Notes: generated by a model from the sequence alone, not told the origin. 64,000 nt of DNA from Mucilaginibacter sp. (GCF_028288225.1 NZ_JAQBOC010000037.1:41605-105604); one strand, 5' to 3'. Numbered from the stretch's first letter, positions 52,212 to 61,227 are shown. Program-made: numbers and translations.

Positions 52212-53759
52212 ATGAAACCTTATTTTGCGCTAGTGAAAAAAAGGATAAACCTTGTGGTATTTTTAATGGCTATATGCACAGCGTTTTTGCTGGGACTGCA
52301 GTTGTATTGGAACTACCAGGCATATCAAAATTCCGTTAAAACCTTTAGAAGTCAAACAAATGATGCGCTTGATAAGGCTGTTGAGCAGTTGACAAATATT
52401 CGTAAAGATGAAATACTTGCTGATTATAAAAAGTGGCTGGCAGATACTAATTTAATTGTGGTAGCCTGTAAATATAATGCCGAAGCAAAGCAAACGGTTT
52501 TTACTATCAGGGATAAATACCCGATTAATAAACGAAGGCCTTTTTACTTAAGTATCAATGATTTTAAGGGTAAATTAAACCAAATTACACCCGAAGCAAA
52601 AATATTTTTTATTGATCATTTTGTAAAAGGAACTATCCGGGGAAACCTTGAAACAAAGTCAGCATATTATTTTACACAAAGTTTAGGTGATAAACTGGTT
52701 GAGGCGTACGATAAAGACAGATTGAATTTAACTCGTCTTGATTCCATATTTAAAAGGGAACTTTTAAAGCGTGATATAAACAGTTCCTACCATTTCATCG
52801 CTAAAAAATTTATTTTCAAAAACTTCAATGAAACTAATGAACCGTTAAAAGAAAATTCTTTTGGTACGCGTGCCTACAATTATGGTTTTAAAGAACCGTT
52901 CAAAGCCATCAGCGCCTGGTTCCCTGATCCTAATCTTATTTTTCTAAAAAAAATGAAATGGGTTTTATTAAGCTCATTAATACTTATCTGTATTACTATT
53001 TTTTGTTTCACTTATACAGCAAAGATCATTTTCAAACAAAAAAAGCTGGCCGAGCTGAAAAATGATTTTGTGAACAACATGACCCATGAGCTTAAAACTC
53101 CGGTTGCTACCATTAATATAGCCGCCGAGGCCATCCAGGATTTTAATTTAAGCAAAGCATCGGCAGATGAATACCTGGAGATTATCCGCTACCAGGCAGG
53201 GAACCTAACAAACCTCATTGACCAGATCCTGAAAAGTGTAGTATCGCAGCAAGAAGATGTTGCCCTTAATTTATCAAAAGTAAATATCAATCAATTAATA
53301 GGCAGCATAATACAGGAATATAAGCCACAGTCGCAATTAGCAAACGTGAACATTATTTATAAAAGCGGGGATGAAGATTTAACGGGTATGGCAGATGGCA
53401 ACTTATTAAAAAATGCCATTGCCAATTTGGTGGATAACGCCATAAAATATAGTGGCCCGGATTCTTTAGTCAATATCAGTGGGCATGTTGAAAATAGCAG
53501 CATCATTATTAATGTATGTGATAATGGTCCGGGGATTCCGGCTCAATACCAGGATAAAGTGTTCGACAGGTTTTTCCGCGTACCATCCGGAGATCTTCAT
53601 AATGTGAAAGGCTACGGCCTGGGGTTAAGCTATGCCAAAAGTATTATTGAAAAACATAAGGGCTCCCTATCGCTAACAAGCAAAGAGGGCCGCGGAACAG
53701 AATTTATAATCAGCATACCACTTATTTACAATGAAACAAGCCAAAGTTCTGTTACTTGA
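52212..53759 (+). CDS. Two-component sensor histidine kinase
   Basis: Membrane sensor of 515 aa. Two membrane segments (about residues 12-31 and 253-277) flank a periplasmic sensor region of about 220 residues. The HisKA domain has FVNNMTHELKTPVAT with His292; the ATPase domain has LVDNAIKYS (N box), CDNGPGIP (G1) and GYGLGLSYAKSI (G2). The ligand is unknown. The ATG at 52212 gives MKPYFALVKK; a GTG at 52185 is also in frame. Its end overlaps the response regulator gene by 29 bases, so they form one signalling pair. Confidence 0.92.
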   Translation: MKPYFALVKKRINLVVFLMAICTAFLLGLQLYWNYQAYQNSVKTFRSQTNDALDKAVEQLTNIRKDEILADYKKWLADTNLIVVACKYNAEAKQTVFTIRDKYPINKRRPFYLSINDFKGKLNQITPEAKIFFIDHFVKGTIRGNLETKSAYYFTQSLGDKLVEAYDKDRLNLTRLDSIFKRELLKRDINSSYHFIAKKFIFKNFNETNEPLKENSFGTRAYNYGFKEPFKAISAWFPDPNLIFLKKMKWVLLSSLILICITIFCFTYTAKIIFKQKKLAELKNDFVNNMTHELKTPVATINIAAEAIQDFNLSKASADEYLEIIRYQAGNLTNLIDQILKSVVSQQEDVALNLSKVNINQLIGSIIQEYKPQSQLANVNIIYKSGDEDLTGMADGNLLKNAIANLVDNAIKYSGPDSLVNISGHVENSSIIINVCDNGPGIPAQYQDKVFDRFFRVPSGDLHNVKGYGLGLSYAKSIIEKHKGSLSLTSKEGRGTEFIISIPLIYNETSQSSVT

Positions 53760-54411
53760 AGACGAATTGCAGCTTGCAAAAATTGTAAGTGAAAGCCTGA
53801 GGACGCGGGGCTTTGTGGTTACCCATGTTGTTAACGGCGTTTTGGGTACGGAAGCCATCCGCAAAAATGATTTTGATATTTGTATTGTAGACGTAATGAT
53901 GCCCTTTATGGATGGGTTTACCTTTGTTGAACAGGTACGTAAAACAGATAAACAAATCCCCGTTTTGTTTTTAACGGCAAAATCGCAAACGGATGATGTT
54001 ATAAAAGGCTACGAAGCCGGCGGCAATGATTACCTGAAAAAGCCCTTTAGCCTGGAAGAGCTGATACTGCGGCTAAACGAACTTTTACGTCGGAAAGCAT
54101 CAGGCCAAACACAGGTAAGTACTGTTATAGGGCAATATACCTTTGACATGAATAAGCAGGAGTTGAGGCTTAGCGGCCGGTTATCATGCAAGCTATCGCA
54201 CCGGGAAAATGAACTGTTAACCTTGCTGATCCAACACAAAAACCAGGTACTTGATCGTAAGGCCGTATTGTTAAAGCTTTGGGGCGATGATAACTTTTTT
54301 AATACCCGTACCATGGATGTTTTTATCACCAAGCTGCGTAAACACCTGCGGCACGACCCATCGGTTGAAATTATTAATATAAGGGGAGTAGGATATAAAC
54401 TTACCGTTTAA
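53731..54411 (+). CDS. OmpR-family response regulator
   Basis: DNA-binding response regulator of 226 aa. The receiver domain has VLLLEDELQLAK at the start, the phospho-acceptor Asp54 in CIVDVMMPFMDG, FLTAKSQTDDVIKGYEAG and YLKKPF with the conserved Lys. The C-terminal winged helix has LSHRENELLTLLIQHKNQVL and DVFITKLRKHLRHD. The start at 53731 overlaps the kinase gene by 29 bases. The target genes are unknown; the adjacent divergent thioredoxin-DUF3738 gene is a candidate. Confidence 0.95.
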   Translation: MKQAKVLLLEDELQLAKIVSESLRTRGFVVTHVVNGVLGTEAIRKNDFDICIVDVMMPFMDGFTFVEQVRKTDKQIPVLFLTAKSQTDDVIKGYEAGGNDYLKKPFSLEELILRLNELLRRKASGQTQVSTVIGQYTFDMNKQELRLSGRLSCKLSHRENELLTLLIQHKNQVLDRKAVLLKLWGDDNFFNTRTMDVFITKLRKHLRHDPSVEIINIRGVGYKLTV

Positions 54412-54562
54412 ATTTTAAGTTTATACATAAATATATCGCACTTTGCCTGGATTGCTTTATTACAAATAAATAAAACAAGCTCAAAAGGTAATTGTTAGTA
54501 ATTGTGGACTATGAAAATTAATCTGTAATTAACTACCAGTATTAATATAAATCTTAAAAAAC

Positions 54563-54742
54563 ATGAAAAAGCTAATTAGTATGATTGCCCTGGCGGCAAT
54601 CTCCTATGGAAGTGTTTATGCAATTGCGACACCGCGCATTGTTAAGTCAACAATGCAAACAGATACTACTAAAAAGAAGAAAACAAAAAGGACCAAGGAT
54701 ACAACAACAAAGAAAAAAGACACAATGGTTGTGAAACACTAA
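54563..54742 (+). CDS. Small Lys/Thr-rich secreted peptide
   Basis: An ATG at 54563 opens a 59-aa frame that starts with a signal-like sequence (LISMIALAAISYGSVYA). The mature part is dominated by Lys and Thr (TDTTKKKKTKRTKDTTTKKK). It is followed five bases later by a strong terminator hairpin, which supports a real transcript. The family is not recognised; small basic secreted peptides of this kind are frequent in Sphingobacteriaceae (compare 26348-26503). Its role is unknown. Confidence 0.6.
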   Translation: MKKLISMIALAAISYGSVYAIATPRIVKSTMQTDTTKKKKTKRTKDTTTKKKDTMVVKH

Positions 54743-54746
54743 TATT

Positions 54747-54783
54747 TAAAGAGGCCCCGATATCGTACCGGGGCCTCTTTAAA
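54747..54783. terminator. Bidirectional terminator
   Basis: AAAGAGGCCCCG pairs perfectly with CGGGGCCTCTTT around a nine-base loop, with A/T-rich flanks on both sides. It lies between the small basic peptide gene (plus) and the MBL hydrolase gene (minus), so it can serve both. Confidence 0.88.
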
Positions 54784-54792
54784 TATGTTTAT

Positions 54793-55470
54793 CTACAGTT
54801 CAATGCTTTCACCAATTTCTGGTAATTTTATATTTATTCCGGCTTTTATAAATTTTTCTGCAGCCTCTTCTTTATTGATCTTTATAACCGGGAAGGTATC
54901 ATAATGCATGCCAATAATATTTTTGCAGTTAATAAAGCTGCTCGCTTTTAAGGCATCATCAACGCCCATGGTATAGTTATCGCCTATTGGCAGGTAGGCC
55001 CAGTCGACGTTTTCATCGGCGAGTAATTTCATGTCATAAGTTAGCGCTGTATCGCCGGCGTAATAAATGGTTTTTCCACCGGTATAAATTACAAAGCCGG
55101 CAGGGTTTCCGCCCGGTGCGCCATCAGGCATGGTGCTTGAATGTACGGCATTAACCATTTTTACACGGCCAAAATCAAAGTTAAAACCGCCGCCAATATT
55201 CATGCCGTGGGCATTATTTATGCCGTGTTTGCCAAGCCAGTTTGCAATTTCGGCAATGCAGATTATTATAGCGTCACTGCTTTTTTGGATCGCAACAAGA
55301 TCGGCCACATGGTCGCCATGCCCGTGCGAAACCAGTATGTAATCAGGTTTAAGGCTATGGATGTCAATATCCTTAGCCATTGGATTTGGTGTAATAAAAG
55401 GATCAAATAACAGTTTTTTTCCTCCAGTTTCAATCATGAAGGTCGACTGTCCGTAAAAGGTAGTTTTCAT
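54793..55470 (-). CDS. Metal-dependent hydrolase of the MBL fold (UPF0173 type)
   Basis: Predicted cytosolic hydrolase of 225 aa. The metallo-beta-lactamase motif VSHGHGDHVAD is at about residues 48-58, preceded by KLLFDPFITPNP, with IYYAGDTALTYDMKL and GMHYDTFPVIKIN supplying the later metal ligands. It matches the UPF0173 family of metal-dependent hydrolases in length and order. The substrate is unknown. It is alone on the minus strand with its own terminator on one side. Confidence 0.9.
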   Translation of the reverse strand: MKTTFYGQSTFMIETGGKKLLFDPFITPNPMAKDIDIHSLKPDYILVSHGHGDHVADLVAIQKSSDAIIICIAEIANWLGKHGINNAHGMNIGGGFNFDFGRVKMVNAVHSSTMPDGAPGGNPAGFVIYTGGKTIYYAGDTALTYDMKLLADENVDWAYLPIGDNYTMGVDDALKASSFINCKNIIGMHYDTFPVIKINKEEAAEKFIKAGINIKLPEIGESIEL

Positions 55471-55587
55471 AAGTAATTTTTAAATTTTTAAATAGGGGTA
55501 ACGAATCCGAAACACCGCGTTTCAAAGTGCCAATTTCAGCATTCGATGTTTGATGTTAAACATCCGGATGTCAATATTCAAAATATG

Positions 55588-55887
55588 TTAAAACAGCCCG
55601 CCCATGCCGCCAAACATATCTTTAGTTATGGCAGCCATTTCACTCTGGCTCACATTATCGGCTTGTTCCATTGCCTTGTTTATGGCAATAACCAAAAGTT
55701 CTTCCAGTTGTTCCTTATCAGCTTCCTTAAAAAAGTCGTCATCAATAGCTACTGACAGGATCACCTTGTTGGCATTAGCATTCACCGTGATTTTACCGCC
55801 CTCGGCAGTACCGGTTACTGTAATAGCATCTAATCTTTGTTTTACCTCGCCCGCCTTTTGCTGGGCCTGCATCAGTTTATCGAACAT
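55588..55887 (-). CDS. YbaB/EbfC family nucleoid-associated protein
   Basis: Small DNA-binding protein of 99 aa. It has the N-terminal amphipathic helix DKLMQAQQKAGEVKQRLD, the beta-sheet block GTAEGGKITVNANANKVILS, and a C-terminal tail of Met and Gly (KDMFGGMGGLF) typical of the family. YbaB proteins bind DNA as dimers and bridge or organise it. In other genomes they sit with dnaX and recR, but here neither is present. The gene ends in a spacer of about 115 bases. Confidence 0.92.
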   Translation of the reverse strand: MFDKLMQAQQKAGEVKQRLDAITVTGTAEGGKITVNANANKVILSVAIDDDFFKEADKEQLEELLVIAINKAMEQADNVSQSEMAAITKDMFGGMGGLF

Positions 55888-55901
55888 AGCGTATTAGTTT
55901 A

Positions 55902-55986
55902 TTGGGTTGATTAAGTTGATTAAGTGAGTAGTTGCAAAATTAAAAAACTTAATCAACCTAATCCAACTCAATCAACCACTCACTTA
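55902..55986. repeat. Word-repeat hairpin, TTGATTAAG family
   Basis: The left arm (55902-55931) is GGGTTGATTAAG, TTGATTAAG, TGAGTAG. The right arm (55948-55986) is CTTAATCAACC, TAATCCAACTCAATCAACC, ACTCACTTAA. The arms pair with few mismatches; it lies between the serine hydrolase gene and ybaB. Confidence 0.75.
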
Positions 55987-55990
55987 AACC

Positions 55991-57202
55991 TTAATCATCA
56001 CTTGTATCGCCATTGCCATTGTATGCGCTTTTGCGTACTATAGGCATGCCTGCGGCTTTAAACAGTTCATCTAATTTTAACAGGCTGCCATTTGAAAGGT
56101 TTGACAGCAATACAATAGTAATGTCATCTTTAATATCACGCAGATAAATATGTCTAAAACCGTGCCACCAGCCTGTGTGATAAATAACCTGTTTGCCCGG
56201 TGCTTCAAAAATACGCCATCCATAGCCATAGCTAAAATGCCCGTGCACCATAGGATTACGCGCAACGTAAGCTGAATCCATAGTGGCCTGTTTTAACAGG
56301 CGCCCGGCTCGTAATGCACGGTCAAAAAGCCAAAGATCACCAACAGTGCTGTAAACACCTTTATCACCAACAGGGCCATCCAAAAAGTTCTGAACTACCG
56401 AATAGCGCCACTGGCCCCTGTCATGTCCTACCACATCAACAGGAATTTTATCATAAACCGCCTTTGAATAAACTGCTGTATTCAGCATTTTGGCAGGTTT
56501 AAAAATATGGGTCTGCACAAAATCGGCATAGGTCTGGCCGGTTACTTTCTCAATAATTGACCCAAGCACCATAAAGTTTGAGTTGTTGTACAAAAACCTG
56601 GCATTAGGTTTATTAAACGGCCGCGGTTTGTACTGTGCTATCAACGCCATCTCTTCGGCATTAGTGATCCCCTTTCTTTGGTTAAGGTGCTGACTGCGGT
56701 ACAAATCATCTGTAAAATAAACATAGTTCATCATGCCAGAGCGATGGGTAAGCAGCAGGCGGATGGTAACGCCATCATAAGGAAAATCAGGAAAAAACTT
56801 TTTTACATCGTCATCCAGCTTCAGTTTTCCCTGTTCCATCAGCATTAATACTGCGGTGCTGGTAATGGTTTTAGTTACCGAAGCCAGCTCAAATTTCGAG
56901 CCTAATTTCAGGCTGTCCCGGTGCAGGTAATCGGCCCAGCCAATTGCTTTTTCATATATTATTTTGCCGTGTTTGGCAACCAGCACATTACCATTAAACG
57001 CACGCGTTTTATGCAGGTTTTGCATAACCTCGTCAATCTTTTTATCCGCATTTTTAGGATCGTAGGCTAAAAATGCTTTGGTATCAAACGGGGCATCAGG
57101 GCCGGGCAACTTTGCACTTTTATCACTTTGTTTGGAAGAGCAGGAGGCTAAAATAAACAGGAAGGAAACAATTATTATAATGGGCTTGTATACTAATCTC
57201 AT
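55991..57202 (-). CDS. Class C beta-lactamase-like serine hydrolase (lipoprotein)
   Basis: Membrane-anchored serine hydrolase of 403 aa. The lipobox LASC gives Cys21. The catalytic set of penicillin-binding-type enzymes is seen: S-x-x-K in ASVTKT (Ser108, Lys111), the YNN motif in RFLYNNSNFMVLG, and HTGWWHG near the C-terminus. Members hydrolyse peptides, esters or beta-lactams; no claim about antibiotic resistance can be made. It is alone on the minus strand. Confidence 0.88.
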   Translation of the reverse strand: MRLVYKPIIIIVSFLFILASCSSKQSDKSAKLPGPDAPFDTKAFLAYDPKNADKKIDEVMQNLHKTRAFNGNVLVAKHGKIIYEKAIGWADYLHRDSLKLGSKFELASVTKTITSTAVLMLMEQGKLKLDDDVKKFFPDFPYDGVTIRLLLTHRSGMMNYVYFTDDLYRSQHLNQRKGITNAEEMALIAQYKPRPFNKPNARFLYNNSNFMVLGSIIEKVTGQTYADFVQTHIFKPAKMLNTAVYSKAVYDKIPVDVVGHDRGQWRYSVVQNFLDGPVGDKGVYSTVGDLWLFDRALRAGRLLKQATMDSAYVARNPMVHGHFSYGYGWRIFEAPGKQVIYHTGWWHGFRHIYLRDIKDDITIVLLSNLSNGSLLKLDELFKAAGMPIVRKSAYNGNGDTSDD

Positions 57203-57315
57203 AAAGCAAATATCTCACTGGATAAACGATGGCAAAAGTCAGAAATTATACAGCAGTTATAAAGTAATGTTTTAATTATTTTTCTTTTAGTTGATTGCTC
57301 TGCCTAATTTTGAGC

Positions 57316-58233
57316 ATGAAATACTTTCAATACCTGCTGATAAGCCTTTTTGTAATTACGATTTGCAGCAAAGCATCTGCCCAAAACAATGAAGATGCCC
57401 GGGCGCTGGTTAAAGAGGGGGTAAAACTAAATGATGAAAAAAACTATGCCGGGGCAATAGAAAAATATAACCAGGCTTTAAAGTTAGATACCGGCAATTT
57501 ATATGCTGATTACCAGTTGGCGTATTCTTTATTTTTATGGGATAAGGGTAAAGACGGGATCCTGTACCTTGAAAAAGTAATAAAGGGGGACACGAAGTTA
57601 AATGCAGCGGCTTATGATCTGTTAGGGCTTATTTATTTTAAAAACAAGCAATATGCCGAAGCGGAGAAAAACGCGATTGAAGCCATAAAGCTTGATCCCA
57701 AACATGCAGGCACACAGCGGATGTATGCACTGGTTTGCTTTCATCAAAACAATCGTGCGGCTGCCCTGCTTGGCTTTTGCAGCTTTATTTTACTGGAACC
57801 AAACACCGCCCGAAGCGCTGAAGCTTATGGAAATATTCAGCATATTTTACAGGGCGGAGCATTAAAGCCTGAGCCGGGTGAAATAACGTCACGCGCTATT
57901 GATGCCAACACCAATGCGCTTAACCAGGCCATAACACAGGCGGTAGCTGACTTTATTAAAAAGAGCTATGCCTCCAGCGGCGACCTGTTATCCGCCGAGT
58001 TAAAAGCCATATTTATAAATTTAGGTCAGCTGTCAGAAAAGCAAACCGGTAATGATTTTTTTAGAACGTATATGGCTGCTTACTTTTACGGGCTGGCCCA
58101 ATCGCCAAACGTGCCGGCCTTCGCAAGGCTTGTGAGCGGAAGCACGCCTGAAAGTGCAAAATGGATAAAGGATAATCAACAGCAAATGACGGAGCTGGAT
58201 AATTGGGTGAAGGGGGCGGAAAGAGGTTTTTAG
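57316..58233 (+). CDS. Secreted tetratricopeptide repeat protein
   Basis: Exported protein of 305 aa. A signal peptide (LLISLFVITICSKASAQ) is followed by three TPR-like units: ARALVKEGVKLNDEKNYAGA, LYADYQLAYSLF and KLNAAAYDLLGLIYF, about residues 30-150. The C-terminal half is helical, with no known domain. It probably mediates protein contacts in the periplasm. The ATG at 57316 starts the signal peptide; a TTG-initiated frame at 57295 is less likely. A TAATTTTG box (57305-57312) lies four bases before the ATG. Confidence 0.82.
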   Translation: MKYFQYLLISLFVITICSKASAQNNEDARALVKEGVKLNDEKNYAGAIEKYNQALKLDTGNLYADYQLAYSLFLWDKGKDGILYLEKVIKGDTKLNAAAYDLLGLIYFKNKQYAEAEKNAIEAIKLDPKHAGTQRMYALVCFHQNNRAAALLGFCSFILLEPNTARSAEAYGNIQHILQGGALKPEPGEITSRAIDANTNALNQAITQAVADFIKKSYASSGDLLSAELKAIFINLGQLSEKQTGNDFFRTYMAAYFYGLAQSPNVPAFARLVSGSTPESAKWIKDNQQQMTELDNWVKGAERGF

Positions 58234-58255
58234 GCACACAAACAGATTTGAAGAC

Positions 58256-58375
58256 TTACAACTTAAATTGCACCGCCAGCAGCTCCTTCACTTTTTCACG
58301 ATTAAGCTTTGATACCGGGATTTTAGTGCCATCAGTTAAAAGCAAGCTGCCGCCATCCTCGCGCAGGCGGGTTTA
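58256..58375 (-). pseudogene. Remnant of a LytTR response regulator
   Basis: On the minus strand the frame reads LREDGGSLLLTDGTKIPVS and then KLNREKVKELLA before a stop at 58256-58258. This is the C-terminal part of a LytTR DNA-binding domain (the GG-LLL-DG-KIPVS core). Upstream an in-frame stop (58373-58375) comes directly before the match, and no start codon or receiver domain is present. About 38 codons remain. It is a relic of a deleted or rearranged gene between the TPR gene and fumC. Confidence 0.6.
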
Positions 58376-58431
58376 GCATAAAATTGTATGTATTAATTTT
58401 ATAGCAACTGGCTTTAAACCACATAAAACTA

Positions 58432-58439
58432 TAAATTTG
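58432..58439 (+). promoter_or_regulatory. -7 box TAAATTTG of fumC
   Basis: TAAATTTG fits TAnnTTTG and lies 23 bases before the fumC ATG. No clear -33 TTG is visible. It is the best promoter candidate of the gene. Confidence 0.5.
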
Positions 58440-58462
58440 CACCCGCATAAGATACTGTCATC

Positions 58463-59860
58463 ATGAGTTTCAGAACCGAACACGATACCATGGGCGAGGT
58501 ACAGGTACCTGCCGATAAATACTGGGGAGCACAAACCGAAAGATCACGCAATAACTTTAAAATTGGCCCCGAGGCGTCAATGCCTAAAGAAATTATTGCT
58601 GCATTTGCTTATCTTAAAAAAGCTGCCGCTTATACCAATACCGATTGCGGCGTACTGCCTGCCGAAAAACGCGACCAGATTGCACAGGTTTGCGACGAGA
58701 TCCTGGAGGGAAAACTATCCGGCGAATTTCCGCTGGTGATCTGGCAAACAGGCTCGGGCACACAATCAAACATGAATGTTAATGAGGTTATTGCCAACCG
58801 TGCCCATGTTGTAGCCGGCAATAAACTGGGCGAGGGTAAAACTTTTGTCCACCCAAATGATGATGTAAACAAATCACAATCATCAAACGATACCTATCCA
58901 ACTGCTATGCACATTGCCGCCTATAAAATGGTGGTTGATGTTACCATACCCGGCATTGAAAAACTGCGCGATACGCTGAAGGCAAAATCTGAAGCGTTTA
59001 AAAGCGTGGTTAAAATTGGCCGCACCCACCTGATGGATGCTACACCATTAACTTTAGGGCAGGAATTCTCAGGCTATGTGTCACAGCTCGATCATGGCTT
59101 AAAAGCATTAAGAAACACGCTTGACCACCTTGCCGAGCTGGCATTAGGCGGTACCGCTGTTGGCACAGGAATTAACACACCAAAGGGATATGATGTAAAA
59201 GTGGCCGAATATATTGCCAAATTCACTAACCTGCCTTTTCGCACCGCCGAAAATAAGTTTGAGGCACTTGCTGCCCATGATGCCATTGTTGAAAGTCATG
59301 GAGCTTTAAAGCAGATAGCCGTTTCATTAATGAAGATCGCCAATGATATCCGCATGCTGGCCTCGGGCCCGCGTTCAGGGATCGGCGAGATCCATATCCC
59401 GGATAATGAGCCGGGATCATCAATTATGCCAGGCAAGGTTAACCCAACCCAAAACGAAGCTGTTACGATGGTAGCTGCACAAGTTATGGGTAACGATGTA
59501 ACTATTTCTATCGGCGGCTCAAACGGGCATTACGAGCTTAATGTATTTAAACCGGTTATGGCAGCCAATTTTTTACAGTCGGCCCGCTTAATTGGCGATG
59601 CGTGTACATCATTTAATGATCATTGTGCCGCAGGTATTGAGCCAAACTATGCCGGCATTAAAAAACACCTCGAAAATTCATTGATGCTGGTTACCGCATT
59701 AAATCCGCATATTGGCTACGAAAATGCTGCAAAAATTGCCAAAAAAGCGTTGAAGGAAAACCTTTCACTTCGCGAAGCGGCTCTTGGCCTTGGATTACTC
59801 ACCAATGAGCAGTTCGACCAGTGGGTTCGGCCGGAAGATATGATCGGTAGTTTAAAATAA
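58463..59860 (+). CDS. fumC: Fumarate hydratase, class II
   Basis: Iron-independent fumarase of the TCA cycle, 465 aa. The N-terminus [20 protein letters not shown], the [20 protein letters not shown] segment, and the superfamily signature [11 protein letters not shown] are all present. Length is normal. Cytosolic. The active-site segment [19 protein letters not shown] has the catalytic His. A hairpin follows the stop, so the gene is probably monocistronic. Confidence 0.97.
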   Translation: MSFRTEHDTMGEVQVPADKYWGAQTERSRNNFKIGPEASMPKEIIAAFAYLKKAAAYTNTDCGVLPAEKRDQIAQVCDEILEGKLSGEFPLVIWQTGSGTQSNMNVNEVIANRAHVVAGNKLGEGKTFVHPNDDVNKSQSSNDTYPTAMHIAAYKMVVDVTIPGIEKLRDTLKAKSEAFKSVVKIGRTHLMDATPLTLGQEFSGYVSQLDHGLKALRNTLDHLAELALGGTAVGTGINTPKGYDVKVAEYIAKFTNLPFRTAENKFEALAAHDAIVESHGALKQIAVSLMKIANDIRMLASGPRSGIGEIHIPDNEPGSSIMPGKVNPTQNEAVTMVAAQVMGNDVTISIGGSNGHYELNVFKPVMAANFLQSARLIGDACTSFNDHCAAGIEPNYAGIKKHLENSLMLVTALNPHIGYENAAKIAKKALKENLSLREAALGLGLLTNEQFDQWVRPEDMIGSLK

Positions 59861-59870
59861 GCATCACCTC

Positions 59871-59980
59871 AAACCCCTTTCCAAAAGAGAGGGGCTTATA
59901 TAAATCCATGCAAAAGCCCTTTCGCCTTTCGCCCTTTACCTTTCGCCTCCTGGCTTTTAGCTTTTTGCTTTCAGCTTTTA
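59871..59980. repeat. Hairpin plus CTTTCGCC/GCTTTTAG word repeats after fumC
   Basis: At 59874-59894, CCCCTTTCC/AGAGAGGGG form a hairpin likely to end the fumC transcript. From about 59916 to 59980 the plus strand consists of short words, CCTTTCGCC (several copies) then GGCTTTTAGC, TTTTTGC, TTTCAGC and TTTTACC. The second part forms the signal-peptide codons of the following lipoprotein gene. Confidence 0.6.
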
Positions 59981-60429
59981 CCTGCGCCTGCAGCTTCAAT
60001 CCCGACATGCAAACACCAGGGCAAAGTTATTTGCAGGGCGAATGGCAGCAGGACTCCGTATCCGGGCAAAAGCAACTGGTAAACTATTCCTTATATCGCC
60101 TTAAATTCAGCTGCGATTCTTTTTTTATGTCGATCCATTCATACAGTAAAGTAAACACTGACTCCTGCACAAGTAAAGGTCAATGGATGGAATATTGCAA
60201 AGGTACTTACACTCAAAGGCACGACACACTGCACATGAAGGGCCTATTTTGTAATGCAGATATGACCTTAAAGGACGACAAAGGCTGTTTCCGATCAGGT
60301 GACTATGACGAGTTTTTTAAGATCAGCAAAAGAACTGATTCGCTGATCCGGTTTGCCAGTACTACAAATGTTATTCCTATCAATGCACATTTAATAAAAA
60401 GAACAACCTGTATTCCAAAACCTTTGTAA
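59908..60429 (+). CDS. Lipoprotein of unknown function with repeat-coded signal peptide
   Basis: Lipoprotein of 173 aa. The signal peptide (FRLLAFSFLLSAFTCACS) has a lipobox-like AFTCAC. The mature part has several Cys residues and GQWMEYCKGTYTQRHDTLHM. No recognised family. The codons of residues about 4-25 are a run of word repeats like those in non-coding spacers, so the signal may have been gained from repeat DNA. A later Met (residue 34) could start a shorter, non-exported form, but the lipobox makes the longer form more likely. Stop lies one base before the next ATG. Confidence 0.65.
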   Translation: MQKPFRLSPFTFRLLAFSFLLSAFTCACSFNPDMQTPGQSYLQGEWQQDSVSGQKQLVNYSLYRLKFSCDSFFMSIHSYSKVNTDSCTSKGQWMEYCKGTYTQRHDTLHMKGLFCNADMTLKDDKGCFRSGDYDEFFKISKRTDSLIRFASTTNVIPINAHLIKRTTCIPKPL

Positions 60430-60430
60430 C

Positions 60431-61225
60431 ATGAAAATGAATTTTTTAAAGCAACTGGCTATATGTATCGCCATAATTTATGCACCATTGCAATCTATGG
60501 CCTGGGGTGCCCAGGGGCACCGCATTTGCGGCCAAATTGCCGATAGTTATTTAAGTGCACAGGCACGTAAAGCCATAAAAGAAATTTTAGGCAATGAGTC
60601 AATAGCCATGGCCAGCAATTGGGCTGATTTTATAAAATCAGATCCCGACTACAGCTACTTGTATAACTGGCATTTTATTGATTTTGACAAGGCTTACACA
60701 TATGCCGAGATGCAGGACTACCTGGCTCATGATACCAATGTTGATGCTTATACAAAAATAAACTTCATGATTGCCGAGTTAAAAAAGAAAGACCTCGCGA
60801 AAGAGAAAAAGCTGCTTTATCTTAGGGTGCTGATCCATGTTATTGAGGATGTTCATCAGCCCATGCATACCGCGCATAAAGATGACAAAGGGGGCAACGA
60901 TTTTAAAGTGAACTGGTTTAGCACGCCAACAAACCTGCATTCCATCTGGGATTCGCAGCTGATAGATTTTCAGCAGTTAAGCTATACCGAATATACAAGC
61001 GCCATTAACCATACAACCCTTGCACAGCGTAACGAATGGCAAAACGCCCCAATAGCCCAATGGTTATATGAATCGAACCAAATAGCTGAAAAACTATACA
61101 CCGAAATAAAACCCGGCGATACGCTGAACTATAAATACAACTTTAACCATATTGATACCCTGAACCAGCAACTGCTAAAAGCAGGGGTTAGGTTAGCCGG
61201 GGTATTAAATAAGATTTTTGGTTAA
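60431..61225 (+). CDS. S1/P1 nuclease family protein
   Basis: Exported zinc-dependent nuclease of 264 aa. Cleavage of the signal peptide would leave the mature N-terminus WGAQGHR, where Trp25 and His30 are zinc ligands, typical of the P1 family. Further ligands are in SNWADFIKSDPDYSYLYNWH, HVIEDVHQPMHTAHKDDKGG and NLHSIWDSQLI. It likely degrades single-stranded DNA or RNA in the periplasm or outside. One base separates it from the lipoprotein stop, so they are cotranscribed. Confidence 0.93.
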   Translation: MKMNFLKQLAICIAIIYAPLQSMAWGAQGHRICGQIADSYLSAQARKAIKEILGNESIAMASNWADFIKSDPDYSYLYNWHFIDFDKAYTYAEMQDYLAHDTNVDAYTKINFMIAELKKKDLAKEKKLLYLRVLIHVIEDVHQPMHTAHKDDKGGNDFKVNWFSTPTNLHSIWDSQLIDFQQLSYTEYTSAINHTTLAQRNEWQNAPIAQWLYESNQIAEKLYTEIKPGDTLNYKYNFNHIDTLNQQLLKAGVRLAGVLNKIFG

Positions 61226-61227
61226 GA

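Noticed and set aside
55991..57202. Antibiotic-resistance beta-lactamase
   Set aside because: The SxxK, YxN and HTG-type motifs only show a penicillin-binding-type serine hydrolase; many such lipoproteins in this phylum are peptidases or esterases.
59799..60008. Lys/Arg-rich 69-codon minus-strand frame after fumC
   Set aside because: Its composition simply reflects the CTTTCGCC and GCTTTTAG word repeats read in antisense.
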